A stretch of DNA of 31,112 bases from a virus. Positions 1 to 6,590 of this stretch are shown here, piece after piece. Position numbers and translations under genes: made by a program. Under the pieces are notes generated by a model that saw only the letters and a program-made list of their open reading frames with translations, did no database searches and was not told where the DNA came from. The stretch is from positions 1 to 31,112 of IMG/VR virus record IMGVR_UViG_3300023176_002229. The stretch is one strand, 5' to 3'. The stretch's first letter is position 1. Each line of letters begins with the position of its first letter.

Positions 1-379
1 CCAGCAAATTAAGCTTTGTTATCACGTCTTTTCTTCCGTCACGAGTGTATTTTTTCTTGTATGCGTCTTTCTTATTCTTGACGAATACATCCTCTACGTT
101 TTCTTCGCAGTAGTCTTTGAGTTCAATTCTGTCGACTATGCTAAAGCCTCCCTCTTCAGGCATGTCGAAAGCGATGATTGCAGCGCCTCCATACATCCAC
201 CCTGGGTTGCCAGCCACGTTCTTGAACTCACACCAGATCTCGTAAGGTAGGTTATTTCCCTTAACGTCTACACCCCATCTACCTTTGCCTTCGTAAGACA
301 GCCAGTAGTCAATGTGTAGGTGCATGTCGTCTTTGCGTGAGCCTTTCACGACTTGAAGCTTTTTAGCTTCAGCGCACAT
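1..379 (-). CDS. Hypothetical phage protein, possible PD-(D/E)XK-like nuclease (3' end cut by window edge)
   Basis: An open frame of at least 126 codons starts at an ATG (377-379) and runs off the left edge. The N-terminal part reads MCAEAKKLQVVKGSRKDD. I see a D38-x12-E51-F-K53 arrangement (GVDVKG ... WCEFKN) set in hydrophobic strands, which has the spacing of a PD-(D/E)XK nuclease core; this is inference from motif shape only. It is followed by an acidic FDMPEEGG stretch and a basic, Lys-rich tail. It lies 13 bp downstream of the 393-674 gene and two genes after the T7 endonuclease I-like gene, so a role in DNA processing fits. No Shine-Dalgarno is seen. It could equally be an unrelated conserved phage protein. 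Confidence 0.7.
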   Translation of the reverse strand, partial: MCAEAKKLQVVKGSRKDDMHLHIDYWLSYEGKGRWGVDVKGNNLPYEIWCEFKNVAGNPGWMYGGAAIIAFDMPEEGGFSIVDRIELKDYCEENVEDVFVKNKKDAYKKKYTRDGRKDVITKLNLL

Positions 380-392
380 AACGAATCTGACT

Positions 393-674
393 TCAGCTGC
401 TCTCCCCGTCGCCGAAGAATATGTCCGTCTGTTCTGACTGATCATGGTTGGCTTCTTGGTGTTGGTACGAAGCCTCCTTAATAAAGTCGAGTTCGTGATT
501 CAAAATTACCCTTACAGCCGATACCATGTTAGACACGAGTCCACTGCTTGTACACGGATCCCCTATTTCGCCGTGTAAATCCTCGTAAAGCTTCGTGATT
601 TCATTATGCAAGCGCAAACACGCTATGCTGTAGCTCTCACTAAGCTGTTCTTTTGTTAGATCCTTTTTTGCCAT
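393..674 (-). CDS. Hypothetical protein, 93 aa
   Basis: The family is not recognised. The start codon at 674 lies inside the end of the upstream resolvase-like gene (35-bp overlap, 640-674), so the two are probably co-translated. The product starts MAKKDLTKEQLSESYSIA and looks mostly helical. It has a C-terminal acidic/polar tail (EQTDIFFGDGESS) and no membrane segment, signal peptide or Cys cluster. It sits between the Holliday-junction resolvase-like gene and the partial nuclease-like gene, in the replication/recombination part of the leftward operon. The function is unknown; coding is supported by length, tight packing and protein-like composition. Confidence 0.75.
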   Translation of the reverse strand: MAKKDLTKEQLSESYSIACLRLHNEITKLYEDLHGEIGDPCTSSGLVSNMVSAVRVILNHELDFIKEASYQHQEANHDQSEQTDIFFGDGESS

Positions 675-1122
675 ATCCTAGTTCTTTTAGTTTCTCAATT
701 GCTTGCTCCACCTGCGCTCTGTTTTTGCAGATGAATAGAGCTGGGACTGGTTCTCCAGAGTCTATCAAGTGACGTAGGAACAGCTTCCAGCGCATCGGAA
801 AATCGTGATGCGAAGGAGTGTACCCTTTGGTTTCGATAACCCATTCTCCGTTTGGTCCTACGAAGTCTGGGGTGTATTTGATGGGAAGGACCGTCGAGCC
901 AGAGCGGTCCGACAGGTCTTTCCTCTTAGAGGTCATCTTTAGGTAAGTACCTGGATATTTGAACTTATCCAGGAGCATGTACTCATGAGTTTCGTAGGTA
1001 AAACTTAGCCCCGATTCAGCTAGCAAATCAGCGCATGTTTTTTCTAGTCCGCTTTTGTATTTACCTAAATTTCGTTTCTTAGCTGACTTCTTCTTAGGAG
1101 TCCCTTTTGTTTTTCGCTTCAC
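640..1122 (-). CDS. T7 endonuclease I-like Holliday junction resolvase (PD-(D/E)XK)
   Basis: The 160-aa protein has a basic N-terminal tail (residues 1-22), then the core order of phage T7 endonuclease I: YKSGLEK (E27), FTYETHEY (E44), YTPDFVGPNG (D86) and VIETKG (E97, K99). In T7 the matching E20, D55, E65 and K67 bind metal and cut branched DNA. By analogy this enzyme resolves Holliday junctions and replication intermediates before packaging. An insertion of about 30 residues lies between E44 and the PD motif. Start is a GTG (1120-1122); no ATG is available upstream of the conserved core. A -7 box (TACCTTTG on the minus strand, 1128-1135) lies 5 nt before that GTG, suggesting a leaderless transcript from an internal promoter. 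Confidence 0.88.
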   Translation of the reverse strand: MKRKTKGTPKKKSAKKRNLGKYKSGLEKTCADLLAESGLSFTYETHEYMLLDKFKYPGTYLKMTSKRKDLSDRSGSTVLPIKYTPDFVGPNGEWVIETKGYTPSHHDFPMRWKLFLRHLIDSGEPVPALFICKNRAQVEQAIEKLKELGYGKKGSNKRTA

Positions 1123-1127
1123 TAAAG

Positions 1128-1135
1128 CAAAGGTA
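1128..1135 (-). promoter_or_regulatory. Bacteroidetes -7 element (TACCTTTG) abutting the GTG start of the resolvase gene
   Basis: On the minus strand the box is TACCTTTG and ends 5 nt before the GTG at 1122. The Bacteroidetes sigma factor starts transcription only a few bases after this element, so the first base of the mRNA would be close to the start codon. No TTG is found 20 nt upstream. Confidence 0.45.
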
Positions 1136-1139
1136 CAGC

Positions 1140-2948
1140 CTATTTTTCTAAAAACGAATGGTTAAAGTCAAATATTAATTCATCTTGTTTATTATTCTGT
1201 AAATCAACGGCTTCGAACAGAAGGTTTTGCTTGGGCCATACCCTAAATCCAGTGCGAGATGTATTCATCTCTAACCTGATTGGTTCGTCTAGTCCAGTGG
1301 GCTGGCCTCCCGTCTCTATGTCACGTACTTTTCGAACGTGAAACTCAGTGATCCTGCGCTGAGAGTGGTCAGGGTGCTGAACCTTTCGATGGATTGTAAC
1401 GAAGCAGTCGGCTCGATTAACAAATTTGCCTCCACCTTCGGTGTCTTCTGCATACGGAGCTGTAGGTAATCCATCGTCTCCTTTGCGTCGTTGTGCCTCA
1501 CTGAAGGCGTGCATATTGAGCCAAACTGCTACGTTGTTCGCCGTAGAGAACGTAAGGAACTCAGATGCAGCTTCGTAGTGATACTCGTGGCTACTCTTGT
1601 TTGTGGTGCCCATATCAAGCTTTAGGCTGTTGTAAGGATCTACAAAAACAGCGTCCACTTCTTGTTGGCGAAGAATCTTCTCAAGGAATACGATAATGTC
1701 TCCGTAACTGTACACCTGTTTGTTGCTAATGACTGTGAAGTGCTCGCTTACCCATTCATATGCCTTCTTGCGCTCCATATGGTTCATAGAAGTCACATTC
1801 TTGTTCATGGCAAACTGAATGAGAGTCTTCTTCAGAGCAGCTGTTCGATTCTCAGAGGAGTATACCACCCATTTCCATCCGTGACGAATAGCAGCGTTGA
1901 CCATGAGGTACAGCACCATAGTAGTTTTACCTACGTTACTATGACCATTGATAATAGTGAACTCTTTCTTATACCGAAAGAACTCGTCCATATTGGAGTC
2001 GCCTGTGTTTAAGCCTACCTCTATGTTTCCATTAGCGTAGTCGTCAATCCATCGGAAGTCCTCGTCATCTGAGGATATGAATGACATATCTCCATCGTTG
2101 ATAGCCATCTCACGACGCATCTTGTTCTCTTCGTCCATGGTCTCATGGATGGGGCGTAACTTGCCGTGCTCGATGCCGTCCTTGATAGTGCGAAGCGTTT
2201 GCACTTCGTCGTCTATATCACGCTTCATTATTTCCCTCGTAAGGATCCGAATAGCTTCGTCCTCTTCCGCTCTCCCAGCAGCTATCAAGCCTCCGCAAAA
2301 CTTAGCAGCTCGCAATAGAGTGTTGTGCTTATCGCCGTCGTCGCACAATCTAATAAGACGTGAAGCGATATTCATTTTTTGGTAATCTGTGTAGACTCCT
2401 GCTTTGGATACAGCTACCTGAGACTCCGATTTCTCGGTTGCCATAGCTCCGAATACGGCGGAATCTTCGTTGACCACAATCTCTGGGTCATAAGATTCAA
2501 AACATGCGCGTGACTCGTTGATTCCTGATTCGTCTACTTCAAGATCGTACTGCTTGTGAAAGTACGTGCGTAGCGCACGGAAGTGGTCTCGGTGGCGTTC
2601 AGGATTACTTACCTTAACAAGCGCCTTAAGTCCGTCGCCACTCGGAGATACCCAGCAGCTATAGACATAAGGATCCGTGGATAGAATCGCCTTGGATGAA
2701 GCAACATCAACGTGATCGAAGTCGAGTACAATGAATTGGCTGTGACGCGCAAGAGCCTCGTCGTTACGTGCTTCAAATTCCCCTGAGAAGAGGACGATAG
2801 GTAGGGTTTTCTTAAACTCTTTGCTTCCATTGCGAATTGTTTCAACCTTGATGGCAGAGTCTCCGTTTTTTATTCTTTTTAAAGCTTTCGCTATCGGCAT
2901 GTGATAAGCCTCCTTCGAGTACAGAGTCTCGAACATTGTTACTCTCAT
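1140..2948 (-). CDS. BT4734/VirE-N primase-like domain fused to RecA/DnaB-type helicase ATPase
   Basis: The 602-aa fusion has two parts. Residues 1-160 match the BT4734-like/VirE N-terminal fold (FETLYSKE, FSGEF, FIVLDFDHVD with D76 and D78, SPSGDGLK at 101-108), a family related to archaeo-eukaryotic PrimPol primases; D76/D78 would be the metal-binding pair. Residues 325-570 form a RecA-like ATPase with Walker A GHSNVGKTT (335-343), a SSEN strand with E366, and Walker B VFVDPYN (D437), as in DnaB-like replicative helicases. The expected role is primer synthesis and unwinding at the phage fork. I kept the first ATG because the residues after it fit the family's usual N-terminus, although this gives a 107-bp overlap with the DUF3310 gene. 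Confidence 0.87.
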   Translation of the reverse strand: MRVTMFETLYSKEAYHMPIAKALKRIKNGDSAIKVETIRNGSKEFKKTLPIVLFSGEFEARNDEALARHSQFIVLDFDHVDVASSKAILSTDPYVYSCWVSPSGDGLKALVKVSNPERHRDHFRALRTYFHKQYDLEVDESGINESRACFESYDPEIVVNEDSAVFGAMATEKSESQVAVSKAGVYTDYQKMNIASRLIRLCDDGDKHNTLLRAAKFCGGLIAAGRAEEDEAIRILTREIMKRDIDDEVQTLRTIKDGIEHGKLRPIHETMDEENKMRREMAINDGDMSFISSDDEDFRWIDDYANGNIEVGLNTGDSNMDEFFRYKKEFTIINGHSNVGKTTMVLYLMVNAAIRHGWKWVVYSSENRTAALKKTLIQFAMNKNVTSMNHMERKKAYEWVSEHFTVISNKQVYSYGDIIVFLEKILRQQEVDAVFVDPYNSLKLDMGTTNKSSHEYHYEAASEFLTFSTANNVAVWLNMHAFSEAQRRKGDDGLPTAPYAEDTEGGGKFVNRADCFVTIHRKVQHPDHSQRRITEFHVRKVRDIETGGQPTGLDEPIRLEMNTSRTGFRVWPKQNLLFEAVDLQNNKQDELIFDFNHSFLEK

Positions 2949-3153
2949 AGTGATATTCGATTAATAAGTTTAAATAATGAATTGCTTTTTGAATGTCTTC
3001 TATTCCATTCTTGTGGTTGTGCCTGCATACGTACTTGATTACGTTTCCTTCAATGAACGGTATATCGTTAGCCACAATAAATTCAGTCGGCTGAATCTTC
3101 ATACGCTTGTAGTGCTCACCACCTATCTGTTTATCGCTGTGTTTTTTTGACAT
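2842..3153 (-). CDS. DUF3310 family protein
   Basis: The 103-aa protein carries the DUF3310 signature near its N-terminus: DKQIGGEHYKRMKIQPTEFI (residues 7-26), then EGNVIKYVCRHNHKNGIEDIQKAIHYLNLLIE. This small phage family is sometimes named a nucleotide kinase, but its activity is not established. The conserved domain ends near residue 66; the last 35 residues (rich in Ser, Asp and Lys) are encoded in the 107 bp that also encode the start of the primase-helicase. The gene overlaps the upstream gene by 23 bp (3131-3153). The long tail may have arisen by loss of an earlier stop codon. Confidence 0.85.
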   Translation of the reverse strand: MSKKHSDKQIGGEHYKRMKIQPTEFIVANDIPFIEGNVIKYVCRHNHKNGIEDIQKAIHYLNLLIEYHYESNNVRDSVLEGGLSHADSESFKKNKKRRLCHQG

Positions 3154-3385
3154 CTACAGTTGTTCCTATTTGTTTGATGGTCTCGACCTTATTGATAATA
3201 ATCGTTCGTTGCTTTGCTTTTGGGGTAAGCAACTCTTGATCGAGCCTGTACATAGTGTGCTCGTCATACTTCATGATGTCCTGTGGGTTATCATACGTGC
3301 TGACGATCCATACAGCCCTGGTCTGCGGGTTTTTATTCTTAATGAACGTAGCCGTGCCAGTCATGTAGTAGATTGGTTTGCCCAT
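3131..3385 (-). CDS. Hypothetical protein, 84 aa, leaderless start
   Basis: The frame is open to 3430, but I place the start at the ATG 3383-3385 (MGKPIYYMTGTATF) because a perfect -7 box, TATCTTTG on the minus strand at 3390-3397, ends only 4 nt before it; codons further upstream would lie in the promoter. The product has alternating hydrophobic and polar stretches typical of beta strands (TATFIKNKN, RAVWIVSTYDN, RTIIINKVETIK) and a basic C-terminus. No family is recognised. It overlaps the following DUF3310 gene by 23 bp, so the promoter at 3390 probably serves the DUF3310, primase-helicase and resolvase genes too. Confidence 0.75.
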   Translation of the reverse strand: MGKPIYYMTGTATFIKNKNPQTRAVWIVSTYDNPQDIMKYDEHTMYRLDQELLTPKAKQRTIIINKVETIKQIGTTVDVKKTQR

Positions 3386-3389
3386 GACG

Positions 3390-3397
3390 CAAAGATA
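3390..3397 (-). promoter_or_regulatory. Bacteroidetes -7 element (TATCTTTG) giving a probable leaderless mRNA
   Basis: On the minus strand TATCTTTG is followed by CGTC and then ATG. The same TTTGCGTCATG string occurs on the plus strand before the gene at 14916. No -33 TTG is present at the usual 20-nt distance, unlike the early leader modules. Confidence 0.6.
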
Positions 3398-3458
3398 AAG
3401 GGAAAGAAAAGGGGTGGAGCCGAAGCCCACACCCCCTCGCTAACCTGTAAACCATATA

Positions 3459-3764
3459 CTAGAACGGGACAGTCTCGCTATCCTGCGTCTTAGCCGATTC
3501 ATTTCGACGCTCTTGCGCCGCTTCGCTGTTCGGATCCCACACGCTTAAGCATGCTTTGCCGTTCTTCGACATGAAGAGACGGAATCGAACGTTACCTCCT
3601 TGACCGTTAGCATCACGGGATGTGGTGTACTGGTCAATGCAGTCTTTCAACTCGTTGTCTTTGAGGCGGAAGCTCCACCCCATCAACTCGCCGTTGTCAT
3701 TGTAGCTAGGCTCGTCTGCCCAACCTACGAGAACACTCTCGTACTTTTTGTTTTGATCACTCAT
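3459..3764 (-). CDS. Small protein with SSB-like acidic C-terminal tip
   Basis: The 101-aa protein begins MSDQNKKYESVLVGWADEP, has several beta-strand-like segments (ESVLVGW, GWSFRLKDN, VRFRLFMSKNGKACLSVW), and ends in a flexible polar tail closing with DSETVPF. That ending resembles the acidic tip of single-stranded DNA-binding proteins (DDDIPF type), which recruits repair enzymes. The gene sits next to the RecE-like exonuclease and Rad52-like annealing genes, where SSB genes are common. A ssDNA-binding role is therefore proposed, but the OB fold is not demonstrated. Its ATG overlaps the TGA of the upstream 35-aa membrane peptide gene (ATGA), indicating coupled translation. Confidence 0.75.
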   Translation of the reverse strand: MSDQNKKYESVLVGWADEPSYNDNGELMGWSFRLKDNELKDCIDQYTTSRDANGQGGNVRFRLFMSKNGKACLSVWDPNSEAAQERRNESAKTQDSETVPF

Positions 3765-3868
3765 AATATAAATGAATTAAGGATTAAAATAAATGCGTTT
3801 AAGAATAGAGCCCAGATTAATAAAGCTGAGGCTCCTTTGATTAATGTTTTAAAATGTTTAAACTTCAT
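3761..3868 (-). CDS. 35-aa single-pass membrane microprotein
   Basis: A short frame fits exactly between two recognised genes. It begins with ATG at 3866-3868, overlapping the end of the exonuclease gene by 11 bp, and stops with a TGA (3761-3763) that overlaps the ATG of the SSB-like gene in an ATGA junction. The peptide starts MKFKHFKTLIKG, then has about 23 mostly hydrophobic residues (ASALLIWALFLNAFILILN) forming one likely transmembrane helix with a basic N-terminal side. The tight overlaps at both ends and the clear topology support coding. The function is unknown; it may tether recombination proteins to the membrane, act on host membrane functions, or simply couple translation. Confidence 0.6.
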   Translation of the reverse strand: MKFKHFKTLIKGASALLIWALFLNAFILILNSFIL

Positions 3869-4640
3869 AGAGTAAGTAGTCTGTTTCTGGGTTTTGACCG
3901 TCCTCAAGGAACTTCCTGATTCGGTTAACACCCTCGTTAAACTTCATCTCTCCAGTGAACAGAGTTTCCTCAGAGCACTTAACGAGAGCGGGAAGATACG
4001 GATAAGTTTTCTCCTGTACAACCCAATAGAAATCTTTTATGCCAAATACTTTCGTGTAGATGTAGGCTTGAATGTCGTATGAGAAGTCGCGCACTGCATA
4101 CCGAAACTTCTCGGCGCTACGCGCAGACTTACTGTCGCTGATGAACCCGTCACCAAGGCAGTCAAGGAACCCTTTGACCTGAACTCCGTTCAGCTCTTCG
4201 AGGAACCCTACCTGATAGTCGCCAGCAAGATACGTATCCAACAGCCCACATGTTGCCAGTCGGTCAATCATATCGTTAGCCATCTGCCAATCGGCGTGCG
4301 ATACGATAGTCTTGCCTTCTTCGAGAGCTTCAGTTTCCATGGCTGATACTATCGCCTTGTACTCCGAAGTCATAGACGGCTTCTTCATGTTGCGAGCCTT
4401 GTCGGATAGCCGAGCCATAACCTCAGATTCAGACAGTACGACATACTTTTCAAACGCAAGCTCACGCTCAAACAACAGCATATCGTACAAGGTACCGAAG
4501 TCAAGCGCATCGGATTCATACTTCAGTTCCCCTTTCATGTAGCGGTCGAACTGAGCCATATCCCCCAGCGCTTGCTTAAGGGATGAGTAAGATAAGTGTG
4601 ACTTACCGTACCGCTCTTGTAGTTTTTCAGATATAGTCAT
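3858..4640 (-). CDS. RecE/exonuclease VIII-like PD-(D/E)XK exonuclease
   Basis: The 260-aa protein has the motif order of the RecE C-terminal/DUF3799-type nucleases: LSYSSLKQ (16-23), FGTLYDMLLFE (48-58), VKGFLDCLGDGFISDSKSA (D160, D169, K171) and the helix YDIQAYIY (Q191). These enzymes digest one strand of duplex ends 5'-3' and hand the single strand to an annealing protein, here probably the 4935-5492 product two genes upstream. The position usually held by a His in the G-x-x-x-H motif is a Tyr (Y52), which could change metal binding or simply be a family variant. Overlaps: 14 bp with the upstream gene, 11 bp with the membrane microprotein gene. Confidence 0.8.
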   Translation of the reverse strand: MTISEKLQERYGKSHLSYSSLKQALGDMAQFDRYMKGELKYESDALDFGTLYDMLLFERELAFEKYVVLSESEVMARLSDKARNMKKPSMTSEYKAIVSAMETEALEEGKTIVSHADWQMANDMIDRLATCGLLDTYLAGDYQVGFLEELNGVQVKGFLDCLGDGFISDSKSARSAEKFRYAVRDFSYDIQAYIYTKVFGIKDFYWVVQEKTYPYLPALVKCSEETLFTGEMKFNEGVNRIRKFLEDGQNPETDYLLYEV

Positions 4641-4935
4641 CTTCGTAAATTGAATTTCCTTCTTGGTCTACGTAGTCGTAAGTGTCTATCTCAGCCCAGG
4701 CAGTTGGTTCTCCAGGTGTGAGCCAAAACCCTTGACCTTTCATGTTTATGTGGTATTCAGCTATGTCGATATCACCCATGAAGTCTTTGTGCTTGATGAA
4801 GAACAACCCTGCAAATTCAGGGTTGCCCTCCGTTACCCAATGCTTGCGCATCTTTGATCTCAAGCAGTGAGCTCTGTATTGAGTCCACGCTTTAGGGTTT
4901 GTTAGCCTACGATCTAGCACTTTGTACTTAGCCAT
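4627..4935 (-). CDS. Hypothetical protein, 102 aa
   Basis: I do not recognise the family. The protein has a basic N-terminal half (KVLDRRLTNPKAW, HCLRSKMRKHW) and an acidic C-terminal half ending YEDDYI; it is rich in Trp, Tyr and Phe. It lies inside the recombination cluster between the annealing protein (TAATG junction, 1-nt overlap at 4935) and the RecE-like exonuclease (14-bp overlap), so it is co-translated with both and may assist them. No signal peptide or membrane helix is seen. Confidence 0.75.
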   Translation of the reverse strand: MAKYKVLDRRLTNPKAWTQYRAHCLRSKMRKHWVTEGNPEFAGLFFIKHKDFMGDIDIAEYHINMKGQGFWLTPGEPTAWAEIDTYDYVDQEGNSIYEDDYI

Positions 4936-5492
4936 TACCGAACGAACTTTTGCAGTCCAGCAATCTGACCCGCAGTAAGAGAGTCCTCGTACTTAGCCAT
5001 GATGTTCTCGAAAGCTTTCTTCTTGTTTGTCTGCGACTTGATGTAAGCGACAGCCTTGTCCATAATGTTTACGGGCGGCTCGGTATCGAAGACCTCTTGA
5101 ACCTTCTTAATCTTTGCGGAGTTGTCGCTGTCTTCTTGCTTTGCGATTGCGTCTTGGACTTCATTAGCTGACGCAATAGACGTGTCGATTCCGATTCCAA
5201 GCATAGCAAGAGCTCGCCCGATTGCTGATGTTTCGCAATTCTCAACGTAGCTGGTCTTGTTGATGTTGGATGAACCTTGCACCTCGTGTGCATGTCCAGT
5301 GGCAATAACACGTCCAGTAGCATCTGCGATGGTTGTTTTACATACGCACTGCTCTGAGTCAAGTACGGTGAATTCGGACATGATTGTCCAGTCTTTGTAT
5401 TGATCTTCCTGACGGAAGAACTTGATACGTTCGTTAACTTCGACATACTGCTTACCCCGAATGTTGGTTGTTTTGAATTTGTAATTACTCAT
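4935..5492 (-). CDS. Putative single-strand annealing / ssDNA-binding recombinase (Rad52/Erf-like)
   Basis: The 185-aa protein has a central segment ATGHAHEVQGSSNINKTSYV followed by ENCETSAIGRALAMLGIG (84-101) and DTSIASANEVQDAI. The E-x-x-ETSAIGRALA-x-LGIG pattern is common in phage proteins placed in the Rad52/Erf/Sak-like annealing group, which coat single strands and pair complementary DNA. The C-terminal third (IKKVQEVFDTEPP ... IAGLQKFVR) is charged and may bind DNA or partners. The close RecE-like exonuclease supports a two-component recombination system. An ssDNA-binding protein without strand-annealing activity is the main alternative. It overlaps the upstream DnaA-like gene by 4 bp. 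Confidence 0.7.
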   Translation of the reverse strand: MSNYKFKTTNIRGKQYVEVNERIKFFRQEDQYKDWTIMSEFTVLDSEQCVCKTTIADATGRVIATGHAHEVQGSSNINKTSYVENCETSAIGRALAMLGIGIDTSIASANEVQDAIAKQEDSDNSAKIKKVQEVFDTEPPVNIMDKAVAYIKSQTNKKKAFENIMAKYEDSLTAGQIAGLQKFVR

Positions 5493-5866
5493 TGTAATAA
5501 AGGATTTGAATTTTCAATTAGATTTCTTTCTAGTCGTTTTAGTCTGTTTATTTCTAGCCTGACGGTCTTAAGCTTTGCTTGACGTGATTTGTACCTGAGT
5601 GTCTTGCAGTGCTTCTTTGCGATCTCAAACATTTTCGCATAGCCCTTCCAATACACCATGTTAGCATCGTGCTTCTTGCAGTGATGCACTACGCTAGAGT
5701 GGTCCATATCGAACAGCTTACCGATAGCTGTGGTCGTAGTGTATTGGCGTAATGCCACCATCACGGCGGCTCGTGCTTGGACTTGTTCTTTCATTCTTGT
5801 TCTGCTGGGTGTTAATCCAAGCTCTAAATAGTATCCCGCTAATAGGGACTTCATTTCTGAATTCAT
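5489..5866 (-). CDS. DnaA domain IV-like DNA-binding protein
   Basis: The product resembles the DnaA C-terminal DNA-binding domain: TRMKEQVQARAAVMVALRQY, then TTTTAIGKLFDMDHSSVVHH (residues 44-62 if the ATG at 5866 is used). The DHSSVVHH block is the family signature that reads DnaA boxes. There is no AAA+ domain, so it cannot be a full initiator. It may bind the phage origin, recruit or block host DnaA, or act as a repressor. A long basic helix (RYKSRQAKLKTVRLEINRLK) follows. The frame is open to 5923, but a -33/-7 promoter occupies 5868-5898, so the start is at 5866 or, more likely, at the in-frame ATG ending at 5854, 14 nt after the -7 box. Confidence 0.8.
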   Translation of the reverse strand: MNSEMKSLLAGYYLELGLTPSRTRMKEQVQARAAVMVALRQYTTTTAIGKLFDMDHSSVVHHCKKHDANMVYWKGYAKMFEIAKKHCKTLRYKSRQAKLKTVRLEINRLKRLERNLIENSNPLLQ

Positions 5867-5867
5867 G

Positions 5868-5898
5868 CAAATGTAGGTTTTAATTGTGATTAATGCAA
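5868..5898 (-). promoter_or_regulatory. Bacteroidetes promoter (-33 TTG, 20-nt spacer, -7 TACATTTG)
   Basis: On the minus strand TTG (5896-5898) is separated by exactly 20 nt from TACATTTG (5868-5875). This matches the Bacteroidetes primary promoter. It should drive the DnaA-like, annealing and exonuclease genes. The box is only 1 nt from the ATG at 5866, which argues for the second ATG at 5854. Confidence 0.7.
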
Positions 5899-5979
5899 GG
5901 AAAAGAGAGACTTTGTTTCTCATAGCTTTCTAACAGGCTAGTTACGGGCTCTCCCCGCACACCATACGTCTCTCCCCTG

Positions 5980-6330
5980 TCAGCGTTCTGACAAATCCTT
6001 TTCGTATTTTTTTAGCCGTTCGTAAAATTTTACATAGAACATTGACGATAGCGGAACTAAGCATAAGCCCTCGAACATCTTGCCAGTTTCTGAGCCAAGG
6101 GTGTCTTTATTCCTGGTGTAACCTGACCACTCCTCTACTATTTGTGCAGCGAGTTCAGAGAACTGAGACAGATACGACGATACGTCGCTGTTTAGCCAGT
6201 TGTCTATGTCGTTTTCCAGTATGTCTTCGCATACATAACTGTATGCTAGCTCTAAAGGCGGGTTTCTAGGTTCACCTTTTTGGAAGGCTACAACTTCGGA
6301 TATGTGTTTAATCGCTTCTTCGTTAGTCAT
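5980..6330 (-). CDS. Hypothetical protein, 116 aa
   Basis: The family is not recognised. The product starts MTNEEAIKHISEVVAFQKG, is acidic and mostly helical in appearance (EDILENDIDNWLNSDVSSYL, SELAAQIVEEW) and ends with a basic helix (FYERLKKYEKDLSER). There is one Cys in the middle and one near the end, and no signal peptide. It is the first gene after the non-coding stretch 6331-6590 and is followed by a 56-bp GC-rich gap containing GTCAG/CTGAC and two GGGGAGAG copies on the minus strand. The function is unknown. Confidence 0.75.
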   Translation of the reverse strand: MTNEEAIKHISEVVAFQKGEPRNPPLELAYSYVCEDILENDIDNWLNSDVSSYLSQFSELAAQIVEEWSGYTRNKDTLGSETGKMFEGLCLVPLSSMFYVKFYERLKKYEKDLSER

Positions 6331-6590
6331 TGGTTTTTAATTGATTATCTTTGGTTAAGAAAGGGAGACAGCCAATGCCTGCTGCCCCCCTCTCCGTGAT
6401 CGTATTGCTGTCTTTCCAGCTGTCAGTCTTTAACATCCATAGCCGCATGACGGGGACTTACGCATGACGCACGGCTTTGCCCTGACTGTGTGATAACCAT
6501 CATGACACACAGGGTTTGAATTCGGGTGGATGCTCGGTAACTCCTCCGACAAGAGCTGAGGTACAATAGCGTCATACGCCCCTGATGCTT
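6331..6590. other. Non-coding, structured region; candidate ncRNA #1
   Basis: No convincing protein frame is found on either strand in 260 bp. Inverted repeats nest into a multi-branch fold: CATCCA (6434-6439) pairs with TGGATG (6527-6532); inside it AGCCG (6441-6445) pairs with CGGCT (6472-6476), and CTGTGTG (6486-6492) with CACACAG (6506-6512). The 9-mer CGCATGACG occurs twice (6444-6452, 6461-6469). At the left end GGAGA+CAGC (6364-6372) pairs with GCTG ... TCTCC (6381-6395), followed leftward by CTTTCTT, like a weak terminator for leftward transcripts. A plus-strand TATCTTTG (6346-6353) could instead drive a rightward RNA. The direction is undecided. Confidence 0.5.

Noticed and set aside
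6505-6530. Second tRNA T arm (GGTTTGAATTC-like) in the non-coding stretch
   Set aside because: The stem bases do not pair on either strand and no acceptor is found.
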